Assembly (NCBI GenBank): GCA_965208605.1
Contig: OZ242345.1
Span: 124,001 to 188,000, forward strand
DNA from: UBA9659 sp965208605
GTDB lineage: Bacteria > Pseudomonadota > Gammaproteobacteria > Pseudomonadales > Azotimanducaceae
Reading direction: 5' to 3'
Length of the DNA: 64,000 bases
Made by a program: the position numbers and the translations under genes. The notes beneath the pieces are model-generated. The model did no database searches. It saw only the letters and a list, made by a program, of their open reading frames with translations, and was not told where the DNA came from. Positions 48,741 to 59,100 of this stretch are shown in pieces. Within the stretch, counting starts at the first letter, position 1. Each line of letters begins with the position of its first letter.

Positions 48741-48762
48741 GATAGGAAGCCTCTCATAGTGT

Positions 48763-50922
48763 CTAAAAATTAACCTGACAACCAAGACATTCGGCATAGA
48801 TGCCTGGTGCTTTGGTGAGCCCCAATAGAGCGGCGCTTTTGGTGACCGGTGCCATAACATGCGGCATGCCGGGCGACAACATAGGCGACAACATAGGTGC
48901 CAAGATAGGCGGCAAGTGTTGCAGCATGAACCCGTCTCCCATGCGCTGACGAAGCCCGCTCAGCCCGAGACTCGCATCCATATTTTTAATCAGTTCTTGT
49001 ATAAAAATATCTGAGGGGCTAGGTGATTTTTCCAGATAAATGGTTTTGTAGTCATCCAGCTCAGCAAGCTGGGCAGCAGCAGCAAGCGCATCATCCAGAG
49101 TACCTAGTTTGTCAATCAGCCCGTGTTCAAACGCGGTTGCACCGGCCCAGACCCGACCCTGAGCTACGGCATGGGCCTCCTCGTAACTGATACCTCTCCC
49201 CGTGGCGACCAGGTTGACAAATTCCTTGTAAGTTTGATTCGTCGAGTGGCGGATCATGCTTTTCACTGCCGGGTTGATGGGCATAAACCAAAGATTCGAA
49301 CTGCTGAAAGCGGTGGTGCCGATACCATCAGGATGAATGCCTAGTTGTGCTAAGCTCTGGTCAAGTGTTATTGCTAAGGAAAAGACACCGATTGACCCGG
49401 TGATAGTCGTGTCTGAGGCAAGTATCATATCGGCGCTGCTAGCAATCCAATAGCCACCAGATGCGGCTACCCCCGCCATGGAGACAACCACCGGCTTGCC
49501 TGCGTCCTGTACGGACACCAGTCCGCTACGGATGAGTTCTGAGGCGGATACCTGTCCGCCCGGGCTATTGATGCGCACCACTAACGCCTTGATAGCATCA
49601 TTGTTTTTTGCTCGTCGGATGTTTTCCAGCACTGAATCGGCACCGGCATTACCCGTAGAATCTTCGCCATCAACCAGCACGCCCTCAATGACAACAACGC
49701 CAATCTGCTCAGTGGCAGAAGAGCCCGTGCCTGCTGAGCGCTGGACACTGAGATAAGTATCCATGCTGATGCGTGCTGTCTCAACGCATTCGGAAGTGTC
49801 TGCTAAGGTGTCTTCTGAAGAGCCCTCAGCGGTTTTTAATGAAGAGCCCTCAGCGGTTGTTAATAAAGAGTCCTCAGCGGATGAAGAGTTTTCTGAAGCG
49901 TCTTCGGAAGCGTCTGCTAAAGGATCTTCAGAAGAACTTTCTGAAGAGCCCTCAGCGGTTGTTAATAAAGAGCCCTCAGCGGTTTTTAATAAAGAGTCCT
50001 CAGCGGATGAAGAGTCTTCTGCTGAGTCTTTAGAAGACCCTTCTAAAGACCCCAAACCATCTAACTTGTCTTCCCATTCTTCTTCGCTTAAGTGCCCATC
50101 TACCAAGCCATAGTTTGTTGCCAGGGTCCCAGAGCCAGCATGAGCTTCTTGAAGTAGGCTGTCGTAATCGTTGATATAACGCATCAAGTCATCAGCAGAA
50201 ATATCTCTTTGTTCACGGATATTTGCCAGATATGCATCCCAGAGTGTATTGAGCCAGGCACGGGTCGCCTCTTTGGCGGCGTCTGACATCTCATCGCGGG
50301 AAAATATCTCCACAGCGGATTTATACTTGCCTTCCTGGAAGACATGATGCTGGGCGTGAATCTTTTCCAATGCTGATTTGAGATACAGGTTGTACGCTCC
50401 AAGACCCCGAAGAAACACCCCGCCAGGGAAGGACCTGGCGTTTGTATCCAGATACACCTCATCGGCAAAGGAAGCCAGGTAATACTGCTTCTGGCTATAT
50501 TGCCCGGCATAGGCAAGCACCGGCTTGCCAGCATCCTTAAAGGCTTGCAGTGCTATGCCTATCTCTTGTAACTGGCTCATAGAACCACCAGCAAAGTGAG
50601 ACAGCTCAAGTGCCATGCCGGTGATGCGTTCATCCTTTTGAGCAAAGTTGATCGCATCAATGACATCCCTGAGCAGAATTTCATCGTAGGGGTTATCACC
50701 AGCATTCAGAAAATACTCAAACGGCTCAACGACGCGCTTCTTTTCCACGAGGACGCCATGGGGCTGCAGTAGGAGCACCGATGAATCCGAGACTCTTGTC
50801 GCCTCGTCTGTGGAAAAGACCGCGAAGAGAATCACAAGAATGATACCAATGAACAGTATGTTGCCGACTGCATTCTTGGTCGCGGTGACATAACGCCATA
50901 TATTTTTCAGAATATTTTTCAC
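48763..50922 (-). CDS. sppA: Signal peptide peptidase SppA, 67-kDa type
   Basis: 719 residues, against about 618 in E. coli. N-terminal membrane anchor (NILFIGIILVILFAVF); two peptidase_S49 halves. Catalytic lysine Lys201 in EGKYKSAVEIF and nucleophile Ser488 in GVAASGGYWIAS are both present. It degrades cleaved signal peptides in the inner membrane. Residues about 288-381, between the halves, are an acidic serine-rich insertion (TTAEGSSE, SSAEDSLL units) from degenerate repeats. A further 12-bp four-fold repeat near the C-terminus gives LAPMLSPMLSPGM. The insertions account for the extra length. Confidence 0.94.
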   Translation of the reverse strand: MKNILKNIWRYVTATKNAVGNILFIGIILVILFAVFSTDEATRVSDSSVLLLQPHGVLVEKKRVVEPFEYFLNAGDNPYDEILLRDVIDAINFAQKDERITGMALELSHFAGGSMSQLQEIGIALQAFKDAGKPVLAYAGQYSQKQYYLASFADEVYLDTNARSFPGGVFLRGLGAYNLYLKSALEKIHAQHHVFQEGKYKSAVEIFSRDEMSDAAKEATRAWLNTLWDAYLANIREQRDISADDLMRYINDYDSLLQEAHAGSGTLATNYGLVDGHLSEEEWEDKLDGLGSLEGSSKDSAEDSSSAEDSLLKTAEGSLLTTAEGSSESSSEDPLADASEDASENSSSAEDSLLTTAEGSSLKTAEGSSEDTLADTSECVETARISMDTYLSVQRSAGTGSSATEQIGVVVIEGVLVDGEDSTGNAGADSVLENIRRAKNNDAIKALVVRINSPGGQVSASELIRSGLVSVQDAGKPVVVSMAGVAASGGYWIASSADMILASDTTITGSIGVFSLAITLDQSLAQLGIHPDGIGTTAFSSSNLWFMPINPAVKSMIRHSTNQTYKEFVNLVATGRGISYEEAHAVAQGRVWAGATAFEHGLIDKLGTLDDALAAAAQLAELDDYKTIYLEKSPSPSDIFIQELIKNMDASLGLSGLRQRMGDGFMLQHLPPILAPMLSPMLSPGMPHVMAPVTKSAALLGLTKAPGIYAECLGCQVNF
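48872..48919. repeat. Four-fold 12-bp in-frame repeat near the sppA C-terminus
   Basis: ggcgacaacata at 48872 and 48884, then ggtgccaagata and ggcggcaagtgt. Confidence 0.9.
49786..50047. repeat. Acidic repeat insertion inside sppA
   Basis: Nested repeats such as gagccctcagcggttgttaataaagag and tcttctgaag; the larger block (seen at 49819-49885 and 49940-50010) is itself duplicated. Frame is kept throughout. Confidence 0.9.
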
Positions 50923-50989
50923 AAGATACCCCAGGAGTGGTAGTGATAATGAACTGGCAAGTTTATCACAAACTCTCGGTAGTCTATTC

Positions 50990-51250
50990 CCTTTCCGCCT
51001 TCCGCACTGTCAGGATCAAAGAAGGCGGGAATCCAGAGTGGCGGCGGGGCGTCCCCGCTCCTTCTGGCGGCCTACGCCGCCCGCCGTCATTCTCGAGCTT
51101 GCTCGGGAATCCAGAAGAACAAAGGCAACCACCTGTGGGGCATTTACAACAAGATGGTTCGTCGCTCCCCGTCACACTCAGGCTTGCCCCGGGCATCCAG
51201 TCAGTGAATCAGTGAACACATACAAGAATGACGGCGCGGAGGACGGCAAG
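50990..51250. repeat. Palindromic-element cluster downstream of the second AAA+ gene
   Basis: Fills most of the 357-bp gap between sppA and the AAA+ gene: tcaggatcaaagaaggcggg, cattctcgagcttgctcggg, ccagaagaacaaaggcaacc, acaagatggttcgtcgctccc. The last block is also found after holB (35640) and, inverted, at 42340. No gene seen. Confidence 0.85.
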
Positions 51251-51279
51251 GGGGCAAGCATGACTCGTCTGCGTGGGTT

Positions 51280-52449
51280 TTATTTTGTTTTAGCAACCGA
51301 CGGTTGCTGATTCAGTATATGAGTCATTAAACTGGGGATACCCGGTTCATATAAAACCGACCCCAGTGGTCGCCAAATGAAATCTTGGTTAATAAAGGTT
51401 TGCAGGCGTTCAACATCTGACTGTGTATTTAATGAATCAACCGATAAATTGTCTGCAATAATTTCTTTGATCATACCCTTTGTCATTGATTTTGTATCTT
51501 GAAATGCTTGTGCAATAGCAATGGCTGTTGATTCCAACCTAAGCACATCTAATTTATCCCTACGTTCATCATAAAAGTCCTGTTTTATAATGGCAATATT
51601 TGGTTTTACAACCCCAACTTGTTCATCAGTTAAATGTGTCAAGTTTGCTTTGTCTGCTGCCATCCATAAAGAACTACCCCATTCTTGTAAAAAGTAAGGG
51701 TAGCATTGACTGTCTTCAACAATGAGGGACAAAGCCTCTTCAGTTATTTGTATGCCCTGTTCCGCTAAGGGTTTACTTATCGCATCCGCGGCAGCCTGTT
51801 CATCCAATCTCCCAAGACCAATCTTTCTGGAACGCTCAACAAAGGTAGCGTTTACTCCCGATAGAAAATGTCGCAACCCAGGCGTGCCCGCCAAAACCAA
51901 CATAAAAGGCGTTTTCGCACTAATCTCTTGATAGAGGTTTAATAAATCATTACACAAGCCCGCATCCATTTTATGTGCTTCATCCATTAACAATATCAAT
52001 GGATGTTTTTTACCCTTACTAATTAAAGTGTTTTGAATTGTTTGCTTGGCTAATTTCTCTGACCCCCAAGTAGCAGAAAAAAACCATACTGCATTAAAAC
52101 CAGCACTCACCCCTTCAGGTATGAATTTTTTTACCCAAGCTGCAGGTGGCGACAAACACTTCCACAAATCCATTGATGACTTTAACTTATTTGGAGTCAT
52201 CCAAACTAAACGTATCGAATCATCCTTTGCCCTGCCCGTCTCAACTTCATTTTCAAACCAACGCAACAACACTGTTTTACCCATCCCTCTGGGCCCATAC
52301 AAAACTGTTGCGGCCGGAGGTGATTTACCAGCAGACATTTTAGCTAAACTCTTTCGAAACACAGCTTGCTCATCTGCTCGGCCGGCAAGATAAGGCGGAA
52401 TCGCCCCAAAACCTGGGGTGAATGGATCTTCTGATTCGGGTGATTTCAT
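51280..52449 (-). CDS. AAA+ ATPase of unknown function (paralogue of 35735-36943)
   Basis: 389 residues. FTPGFGAIPPYLAGRADEQ, Walker A YGPRGMGKTVLL, Walker B PLILLMDEAHKMD, VLAGTPGLRHFLSGVNATF, and the end YEPGIPSLMTHILN align along the whole length with the copy at 35735. This copy is markedly more AT-rich in codon use than its neighbours, hinting at separate acquisition. Ribosome-binding site gagga precedes ATG 52449. It is bordered by palindromic elements, and the 40-bp block at 52612 is shared with the other copy. Function unknown; possible roles include DNA transactions or defence. Confidence 0.8.
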   Translation of the reverse strand: MKSPESEDPFTPGFGAIPPYLAGRADEQAVFRKSLAKMSAGKSPPAATVLYGPRGMGKTVLLRWFENEVETGRAKDDSIRLVWMTPNKLKSSMDLWKCLSPPAAWVKKFIPEGVSAGFNAVWFFSATWGSEKLAKQTIQNTLISKGKKHPLILLMDEAHKMDAGLCNDLLNLYQEISAKTPFMLVLAGTPGLRHFLSGVNATFVERSRKIGLGRLDEQAAADAISKPLAEQGIQITEEALSLIVEDSQCYPYFLQEWGSSLWMAADKANLTHLTDEQVGVVKPNIAIIKQDFYDERRDKLDVLRLESTAIAIAQAFQDTKSMTKGMIKEIIADNLSVDSLNTQSDVERLQTFINQDFIWRPLGSVLYEPGIPSLMTHILNQQPSVAKTK

Positions 52450-52559
52450 AATAAGTTCCTCAGTGTTTCAAATTAATCCCCGTAGCTTTAAGTTTATCAA
52501 CTTTTCAGCGGATATGGCGAACATAATCTTGCTTGATTTTGTCAACCTTCCTTGATGAT

Positions 52560-52690
52560 TTCCTTTTTTTTGTCGTTATTCTCGAGCTTGCCCGGTGACG
52601 GGTTGGAGTACCGGGGTAAATCGGAACACAATACTCTTTTTTACTGGATTCCGCCTGCGACAAGAGGACAAGCTCGAGAATGACGGCGCG
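52560..52690. repeat. Palindromic elements with the 40-bp block shared with 37078-37117
   Basis: gttattctcgagcttgcccg, then ggggtaaatcggaacacaat...ttttttactggattcc (inverted copy of the block after the first AAA+ gene), then gacaagctcgagaatgacgg. Confidence 0.85.
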
Positions 52691-52745
52691 TATGCTCAAC
52701 AAGCCGCTACCAAATTTTGTTGAACACTAGTAGCATTTTTTATGT

Positions 52746-52791
52746 ACAATATCCCGCACGCTGGCTATACAATATCCCGCACGCTGGTTAT
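52746..52791 (+). promoter_or_regulatory. Two-fold 23-bp repeat with -10-like boxes upstream of the adhesin
   Basis: acaatatcccgcacgctgg-tat occurs at 52746-52768 and 52769-52791. Each is preceded by a T so that TACAAT, a fair -10 hexamer, is repeated 23 bp apart; TTGAAC lies 19 bp upstream of the first. A duplicated promoter for the downstream giant gene is possible but unproven. Confidence 0.35.
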
Positions 52792-52883
52792 GCCCTGCCT
52801 AGGGGTGGGTGACGCGACCAAAACCAACTTCATTCACATCAATGGGGCAATGCTAATGAACAAAGCTATCAGCCAATTCACTC

Positions 52884-53030
52884 ACTCTGGATTCCCACCA
52901 TCATTGATCCTGACGGCGCGGAGCGGCTTACGTAGCCACTCTGGCTCCCTGCCTTCTTTGATCATGACGGCGCGGGCTTGCGCCGCTACTCTGGATTCCC
53001 GCCTATCGGCGAGAATGACGGGGGGCTTCC
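52884..53030. repeat. Palindromic-element remnants upstream of the adhesin
   Basis: ctctggattccc-cc occurs at 52884 and 52990; ttgatcctgacggcgcgg and ttgatcatgacggcgcgg alternate. The stretch stays open in the adhesin's reading frame. Confidence 0.8.
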
Positions 53031-53081
53031 GGAGTATCTCGCGTCGGCTCATTGCCTCGGCGCCATTGGTAGCGATAAGTA

Positions 53082-53111
53082 CCCCCCCCCCCCCCCGCTC
53101 CAAGCAGGGGG
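53082..53111 (+). promoter_or_regulatory. C15 homopolymer and SD-sequestering hairpin before the adhesin start
   Basis: Fifteen C (53082-53096) end 23 bp before ATG 53120. The last five C plus GCT (53092-53099) can pair with AGC (53103-53105) and GGGGG (53107-53111), with one bulged A. That covers AGGGGG, the Shine-Dalgarno site eight bases from the start. Homopolymers of this length slip readily and are classic contingency loci. Confidence 0.6.
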
Positions 53112-53119
53112 CAAAACCT

Positions 53120-56100
53120 ATGAATAAATTAGTCACCAAGATAGTCACGAAATTCATTTTTGCCTCAGCGCTGCTGCTTACGACCGGCGTGGTCGTGAGC
53201 GCCGACCCGTTTGCAGTGACCATCCCGGCTCTGGGCGAATCCACGGTCGGTCAACCGGCAAACGTGAGGATTACCCTGGGTGCGTCGGTTACCGGTTTGA
53301 CGATTAACCACTTCACTGCCACCAACGCCAGCCGGGACTCCCTCTCCGGTAGTGGCACCGACTATGTCCTGGTCTACACCCCGGCCGCGGTGGGCGAGGT
53401 AACCCTGAGCATCGCCGCGGACCGCGTGACCGATGGCGATGGCAACACCAACAGCGCGGCAAGCGCATCCGGCACCGCGGTGGCAGCGGCAATGGACACC
53501 AAAAACCCGAGCGTGATGACCTTTGAAACCAACAATATTTCCGGTATCCGCACCATTGGCAATGATCTGGAGACGTATAGCGTCACCTTCTCCGAGCCGG
53601 TGACCGCTCCGGGCGGCACACCTCTGGGGCATGATATCTTCTCCAAGAGCACCGGTGCCACGGTAACCGCCTTGACCGACTCCGGCGACCAAACCAGATA
53701 CACCATCACCTTCACCCCGACCGAGACCGCCTTCACCCTGATCATTACCGGCCGCTCGGTGAGAGACCTCTCGGGCAACATCGGTCCGAGGAGAGATAAT
53801 CGCGCGAGCGGCAGGGCGCAGGCTCCCGCTGCCGTGGTGCACGAATTCGGCACCTTCTTTGACGCCAGCATTGTTGGCAAGCAAGGTCCGGCCTCCTTTA
53901 TCTTCGGCGAGGCTGTGACTGGCGTGGATGTGGCGGCTTTCTCCGGCTCCACTGGTGTCACGATAGATAGCGTTCGCCCGGTCGGCACCAGCACCACCTC
54001 CTATAGACTCCGTATCACCCCGACCGAGGAAACTTTCACCCTGCTCCTTGCCGCCAATAGCGTAACCATCACCTCCAGCGGGGACATGGGGCCCGCCGAG
54101 CCGGTGAGCGTGACCCGCACTGCGCTCCCCGCCCTTGTATTTACCGCCGGCCCGGTATTGGCAAGCAGCAACGCGGGCGATTACACCAGAGACGGCGATA
54201 CCTTGACCCTTGCCTTCACCGTCAGTCTGCCATTGACCGGCGACCCAAGCGTGACCATTGCCGGGCAGACCGTCACGGCGACTAAAGGCAGCGGTAATGA
54301 TTACACCGCGACCTATACCGTGGTGGCGGCGGCGGTTACGGACGGCGCGGTGGTTTATGACCTTAGCGAAATGACCGCCACCAATCACGGCGACAACACC
54401 TTTGACCCTGATGCGGTTACGAGTTCGATTCGAATTGATGTGGTCGCGCCGAGCGTGACGACCTTTATCACCCCGGATGCCGACGGTATGCTTGACGCAC
54501 AGCAGACACATTCCATCACCTTCTCCGAGCCGGTAACCGGATTGGATAGCAGCACCCTCGCCACCGTCATCACCACCACTGGCGGCGTCACGGTGGATAG
54601 CGTCGCCGACACCAACAGCGACCAAACCACCTACGACATCGCCTTCACCCCGACCGAGAGAACCTTCGACCTGACGCTTGCCGCGAATAGCGTTACCGAC
54701 CTCGCGGGGCGCACCGGTCCGGCAAGCGAGGTGACCGTGGGCGGCGTCGCGGTCGGCCCGCCGGTCACCATCACTACCCTACCGGCGTTGGTAATCAAAG
54801 AGAACAACCAGGTAGTGACGCACCTCACCGCGGAAGATGCCGACGGCAACGACATTAGCACCGCCGTTACCTGGACGGTAACGGGCGGCGCGGATAGGAG
54901 CGCGATAGGGGAGTTTTTCGAAAATGAATTGGCTTGGAGTCTAGCAGTCAACACTAACGCGGACTTTGAAAACCCGTTAGATGCAGACCGCAACAACAGC
55001 TATGAAATCACCCTTACCGCCACCGATAGCGACGGCGCGAGCGACGACCTTGAGGTGACGATTACGGTGGAAGATGCGAATGATCGGGGCAGCGTCGGCG
55101 TCATCGGCGGCCGCGCGCAGGTCGGGCAAGAATTGACCGCGGGCGCAATAAGCGACCAGGATGTCGGCACGGGCACGGATGGCGCATATACCGACATTAC
55201 TTATGTATGGCAAGCCGACCGCAACGCCATCAGCGGTGCCACCAGCGAGACCTACATGCTGACGGCAGCCGAAGAGGGCAAGAAAATTCTGGTGGCCGTC
55301 ACTTACACCGACGTCCATGGTACCGAGACCGCCAACAGCAGGGAGACTGTAGCCGTAGTCGCCGAGACGGTGCTCGAGCCACCGACCCTCGCGCTGGCTG
55401 ATGACACCAATATCGATGGCGATTACATCACCAGCAATCCCGTGGTGAATGTGCTGCTGTCGAGCGATTTTGATAGCGCACGGGGAGACACTTGGGAATA
55501 CTCCACCAATAGCGGGAACAGTTTCACCGTTGGTAGCGACACCAGTTTCACCCTGGATGCTAACCGCAGTTATGCCGCTGGCTGGGTGCAAGCCGTGCAG
55601 ACCCTGGACGGCGTTAGGTCCGCCGCCAACCCGCTCGGCGACCGCGTGATTACCGTGGACAGCAGAGCACCAGAAATCACCTTGCTTGGCGAGGTGACGG
55701 TCCCCCTGACTCTGGGCGACCCCGCCTACGCAGATGCGGGCGCTACGGCGACTGATGTCGGCGGCAACCCGGTCGATCTCACTAGCGCAATTACCACGCT
55801 GATTACTTTTGCTGGCGACACAGTTAGCACAGTGAACCCCGACACGGTCGGGGACTACACCATCACCTACGACGTCTCCGACCTCGCCGGTAATGCCGCC
55901 ATGCAGGTGGAGCGCACCGTGGTCGTGAGCGCGCCGATCCCGTTTGCAGTGACCATCCCGGTTCTGGGCGAATCCACGGTCGGTCAACCGGCAAACGTGA
56001 GGATTAGCCTGGGTGCGTCGGTTACCGGTTTGATGGCTGACGACTTTGAAGTCACCAACGCCAGCCTGGGAACCCTCTCCGGTAGTGGCACCGACTATGT

Positions 56101-59100
56101 CCTGGTCTACACCCCGACCACGGCGGGCGCGGTAACCCTGACTCTCGCCGCGGACCGCGTGACCGATACCAATGGCAACCCCAACCTTGTGGCAAGCGCA
56201 TCCGGCACCGCGGTGGCAGCGGCAATGGACACCGAAGGCAAGCCGAGATTCATTGCCCGCATGACCATTGCCGGTCTCACCACCGCCGAGTTTGATGAAG
56301 ACAAATTCGTCATGGGCATTGCGGGCTTGTTGGCTATTGATGCCGCCGATGTGCGCGTCCTCAGCATTGCCGCCGGCAGCGTGGTGGTGGATTATGAAGT
56401 AGTAGCGGACACGGTCGCCGCGCGCGATGCACGGGCAACGGCATTATCTGCCGCTAGCGAGTTGGATTTACGCACCGCCACTGGCCAAGCCCTCCCCGAT
56501 GATGCCGCCGTTACCACCACGCCGCCCGAGGCCAGACAGCCGGCAATCAACACCGCGCCGGTCATCGACGCTAGTAACCAAGCGGTGAATCATCCCGAGA
56601 ACACGCCCATAACCACAATAGTGACGACCTACACCGCGACTGATGTCGAGAAAAACACCATTACCTGGGCACTCACTGGCACGGATGCGTCATTCTTTAC
56701 GCTTGACGGCACAAGCGGCGCATTGACTTTCAATACTTCACCGGACTTTGAAGACGCGCAAGACACTGACGCCGACAACGAATATCAAGTCACCGTGACC
56801 GCCACCGATGACGGCACGCCGAATGAGACCAGCACACTTGAGGTAACGGTTACCGTTACCAATGAGGATGAAGAGGGCACCATCGGCGCCATCACTGGCA
56901 CCGCGCAGGTCGGCGTGACCTTGACTGCCGGCGAAGTAACCGACCCGGATTCGCCGTCTACGTCGGTTACTGTTACCAACTATCAATGGCAAAGCGCGGC
57001 AAGTGACGGCGGCGACTATGCCGACATCAGCGGTGCCACTAACGAGGCGACCTACACCCTGACGGCAGATGAGATTGACCAGACCATTCGAGTCATGGTC
57101 ACTTACACCGACGGTCATGCTGCCGGCAAGACCCTTACCAGCGCGGCAACCACCGCGGTGGTTGCGGCACCGGCCACCAACCAGCCGCCAGTTGCCGAGG
57201 CGGGTGCCGCGCAGAGCGTGACCACCAGCACGGAAGTAACGCTGGACGGCTCTGGCAGTAACGACCCCGAATCTGGTGTCCTGACATACCTCTGGACGCA
57301 TACTTCAACCGATGGTGATACGCCCGCCACGCCCATTACCTTGAGCGGCGGCACCACCGCCACGGCGACCTTCACCGCACCGGCCACCGCCGGGGAACTG
57401 ATATTCACCCTGACTGTGACCGATGATGCCGCTACCCCCGCCAGCCACAGCGATACGGTAACCATCATCGTGCAGCCTGTCCTTGCCATTACCACAGGAC
57501 CCGCGCTCACCAGCGATAACGCTGGCGATTACGCCATAGATGCCGACATTCTGACCCTGACCTTCACCGTCAATCTGCCATTGGCAAGCGCGCCAAGTGT
57601 GACCATCGCCGGGCAGGGCGCCACGGTAACAAAAGGCACCGGCAATGATTACACCGCGACCTACACCGTGGTGGCGGCGGATGTTACGGATGGCGCCCTG
57701 GTGGCTTATGACATAGACGCAATGACCGCCGCCGGTAATGCCAGCAATACGCTTGACCCTGATGCGGCTGACAGCACTATTCGAATTGATGTGACCGCGC
57801 CGGTCATCGACTTGAATGGGGGCGACGTCACCCTGACCGTGGGCGACACCTATACCGAGCAGGGCGCTAGTGCCACGGATGCAGTGGATACTGATGTGAC
57901 GGTCACCGCCACCGGCACAGTGAACATCAACACCGCCGGCACCTACACCATCACCTACGACGCAACCGACGCCGCTGGCAATGAAGCCGAGCAGAAGACC
58001 CGCAGCGTGGTCGTGCAGCCGATACTTGCCTTTGCCGCAGGCGAAGAACCCGCGCTCACGAGCAATAACGCTGACGATTACGCCATAGACGGCAACACGT
58101 TGAGCCTGACCTTCACCGTCAATCTGCCATTGGCAAGCGAGCCAACGGTGAGCATCGCCGGGCAGACCGCGACGGTGACCAGCACCGATAATGATTACAC
58201 GGCGACCTATCTGGTGGTGGCGGCGCAGGTTATGGGACTTGATGGCACACTGGTGAGTTATGACATCGGTGCAATGACCGCCGCCGATAATCCCACCAAT
58301 GCCCTTGACCCTGAAGTTGTCACGAGTGCTATTCAAATTGATGTGACCGCGCCAACCATCCCCAACGTCCCCCTCACATTCAGCCCGCGTACGCCAGATG
58401 GCGGGAGGACCCATATAAGGACCGATGATCTGCTCAGGATAACGCTGGTCTCCAGCGAAGCGTTGAGCGCGGAGTCGCTTCTGGGTGCCGTCCAACTCGC
58501 CGATAAACCCGCTCTGGATTTGCAGGCAACCAGCGACCCCCTCAGGTATGAAGTGGTCTATACGGTGCAGGCTGGTGACAACAACCTCAACACCAATCTG
58601 ACCCTGAGCGGTGTTGCCGATCTTGCCGGCAACGAGTTTACTGAAACGACTTGGAGTTATGACATTCACCTTGACGGCATTCCGCCGGCAGTGCATTCCC
58701 GTGGCAGTAGCGGCAATACGATTAACGACCAACTGAGGCTGACCATCCGGTTCACCGAAGTGGTTATCGGTTTGGAGGCGGAAGATTTCGTTGGCGAGGG
58801 TGCTACCGTGGAGGGAGTTTCCAGCGATAGATTCGACCATTTCATCATCTTCACCCCGATTGCGGCAAACTTTACCCTGACCCTCAAAGCGGGAACAATG
58901 CATGACTTGGCTGATGATGGTCCGGCTGAGCAAGGTAACGCGGGACCCGTAGCAGATTTCGTCGTCGTGAGGGGCACCGCGGAGACGGGGGACACCACCG
59001 CGCCGAGCGTAACGACCTTTGAAGATATCACCGCCGTCGGTAACCTTGCCGACGCGCAGGAGTACGAGCACACCATCACCTTCTCCGAAGCGGTAACCGG

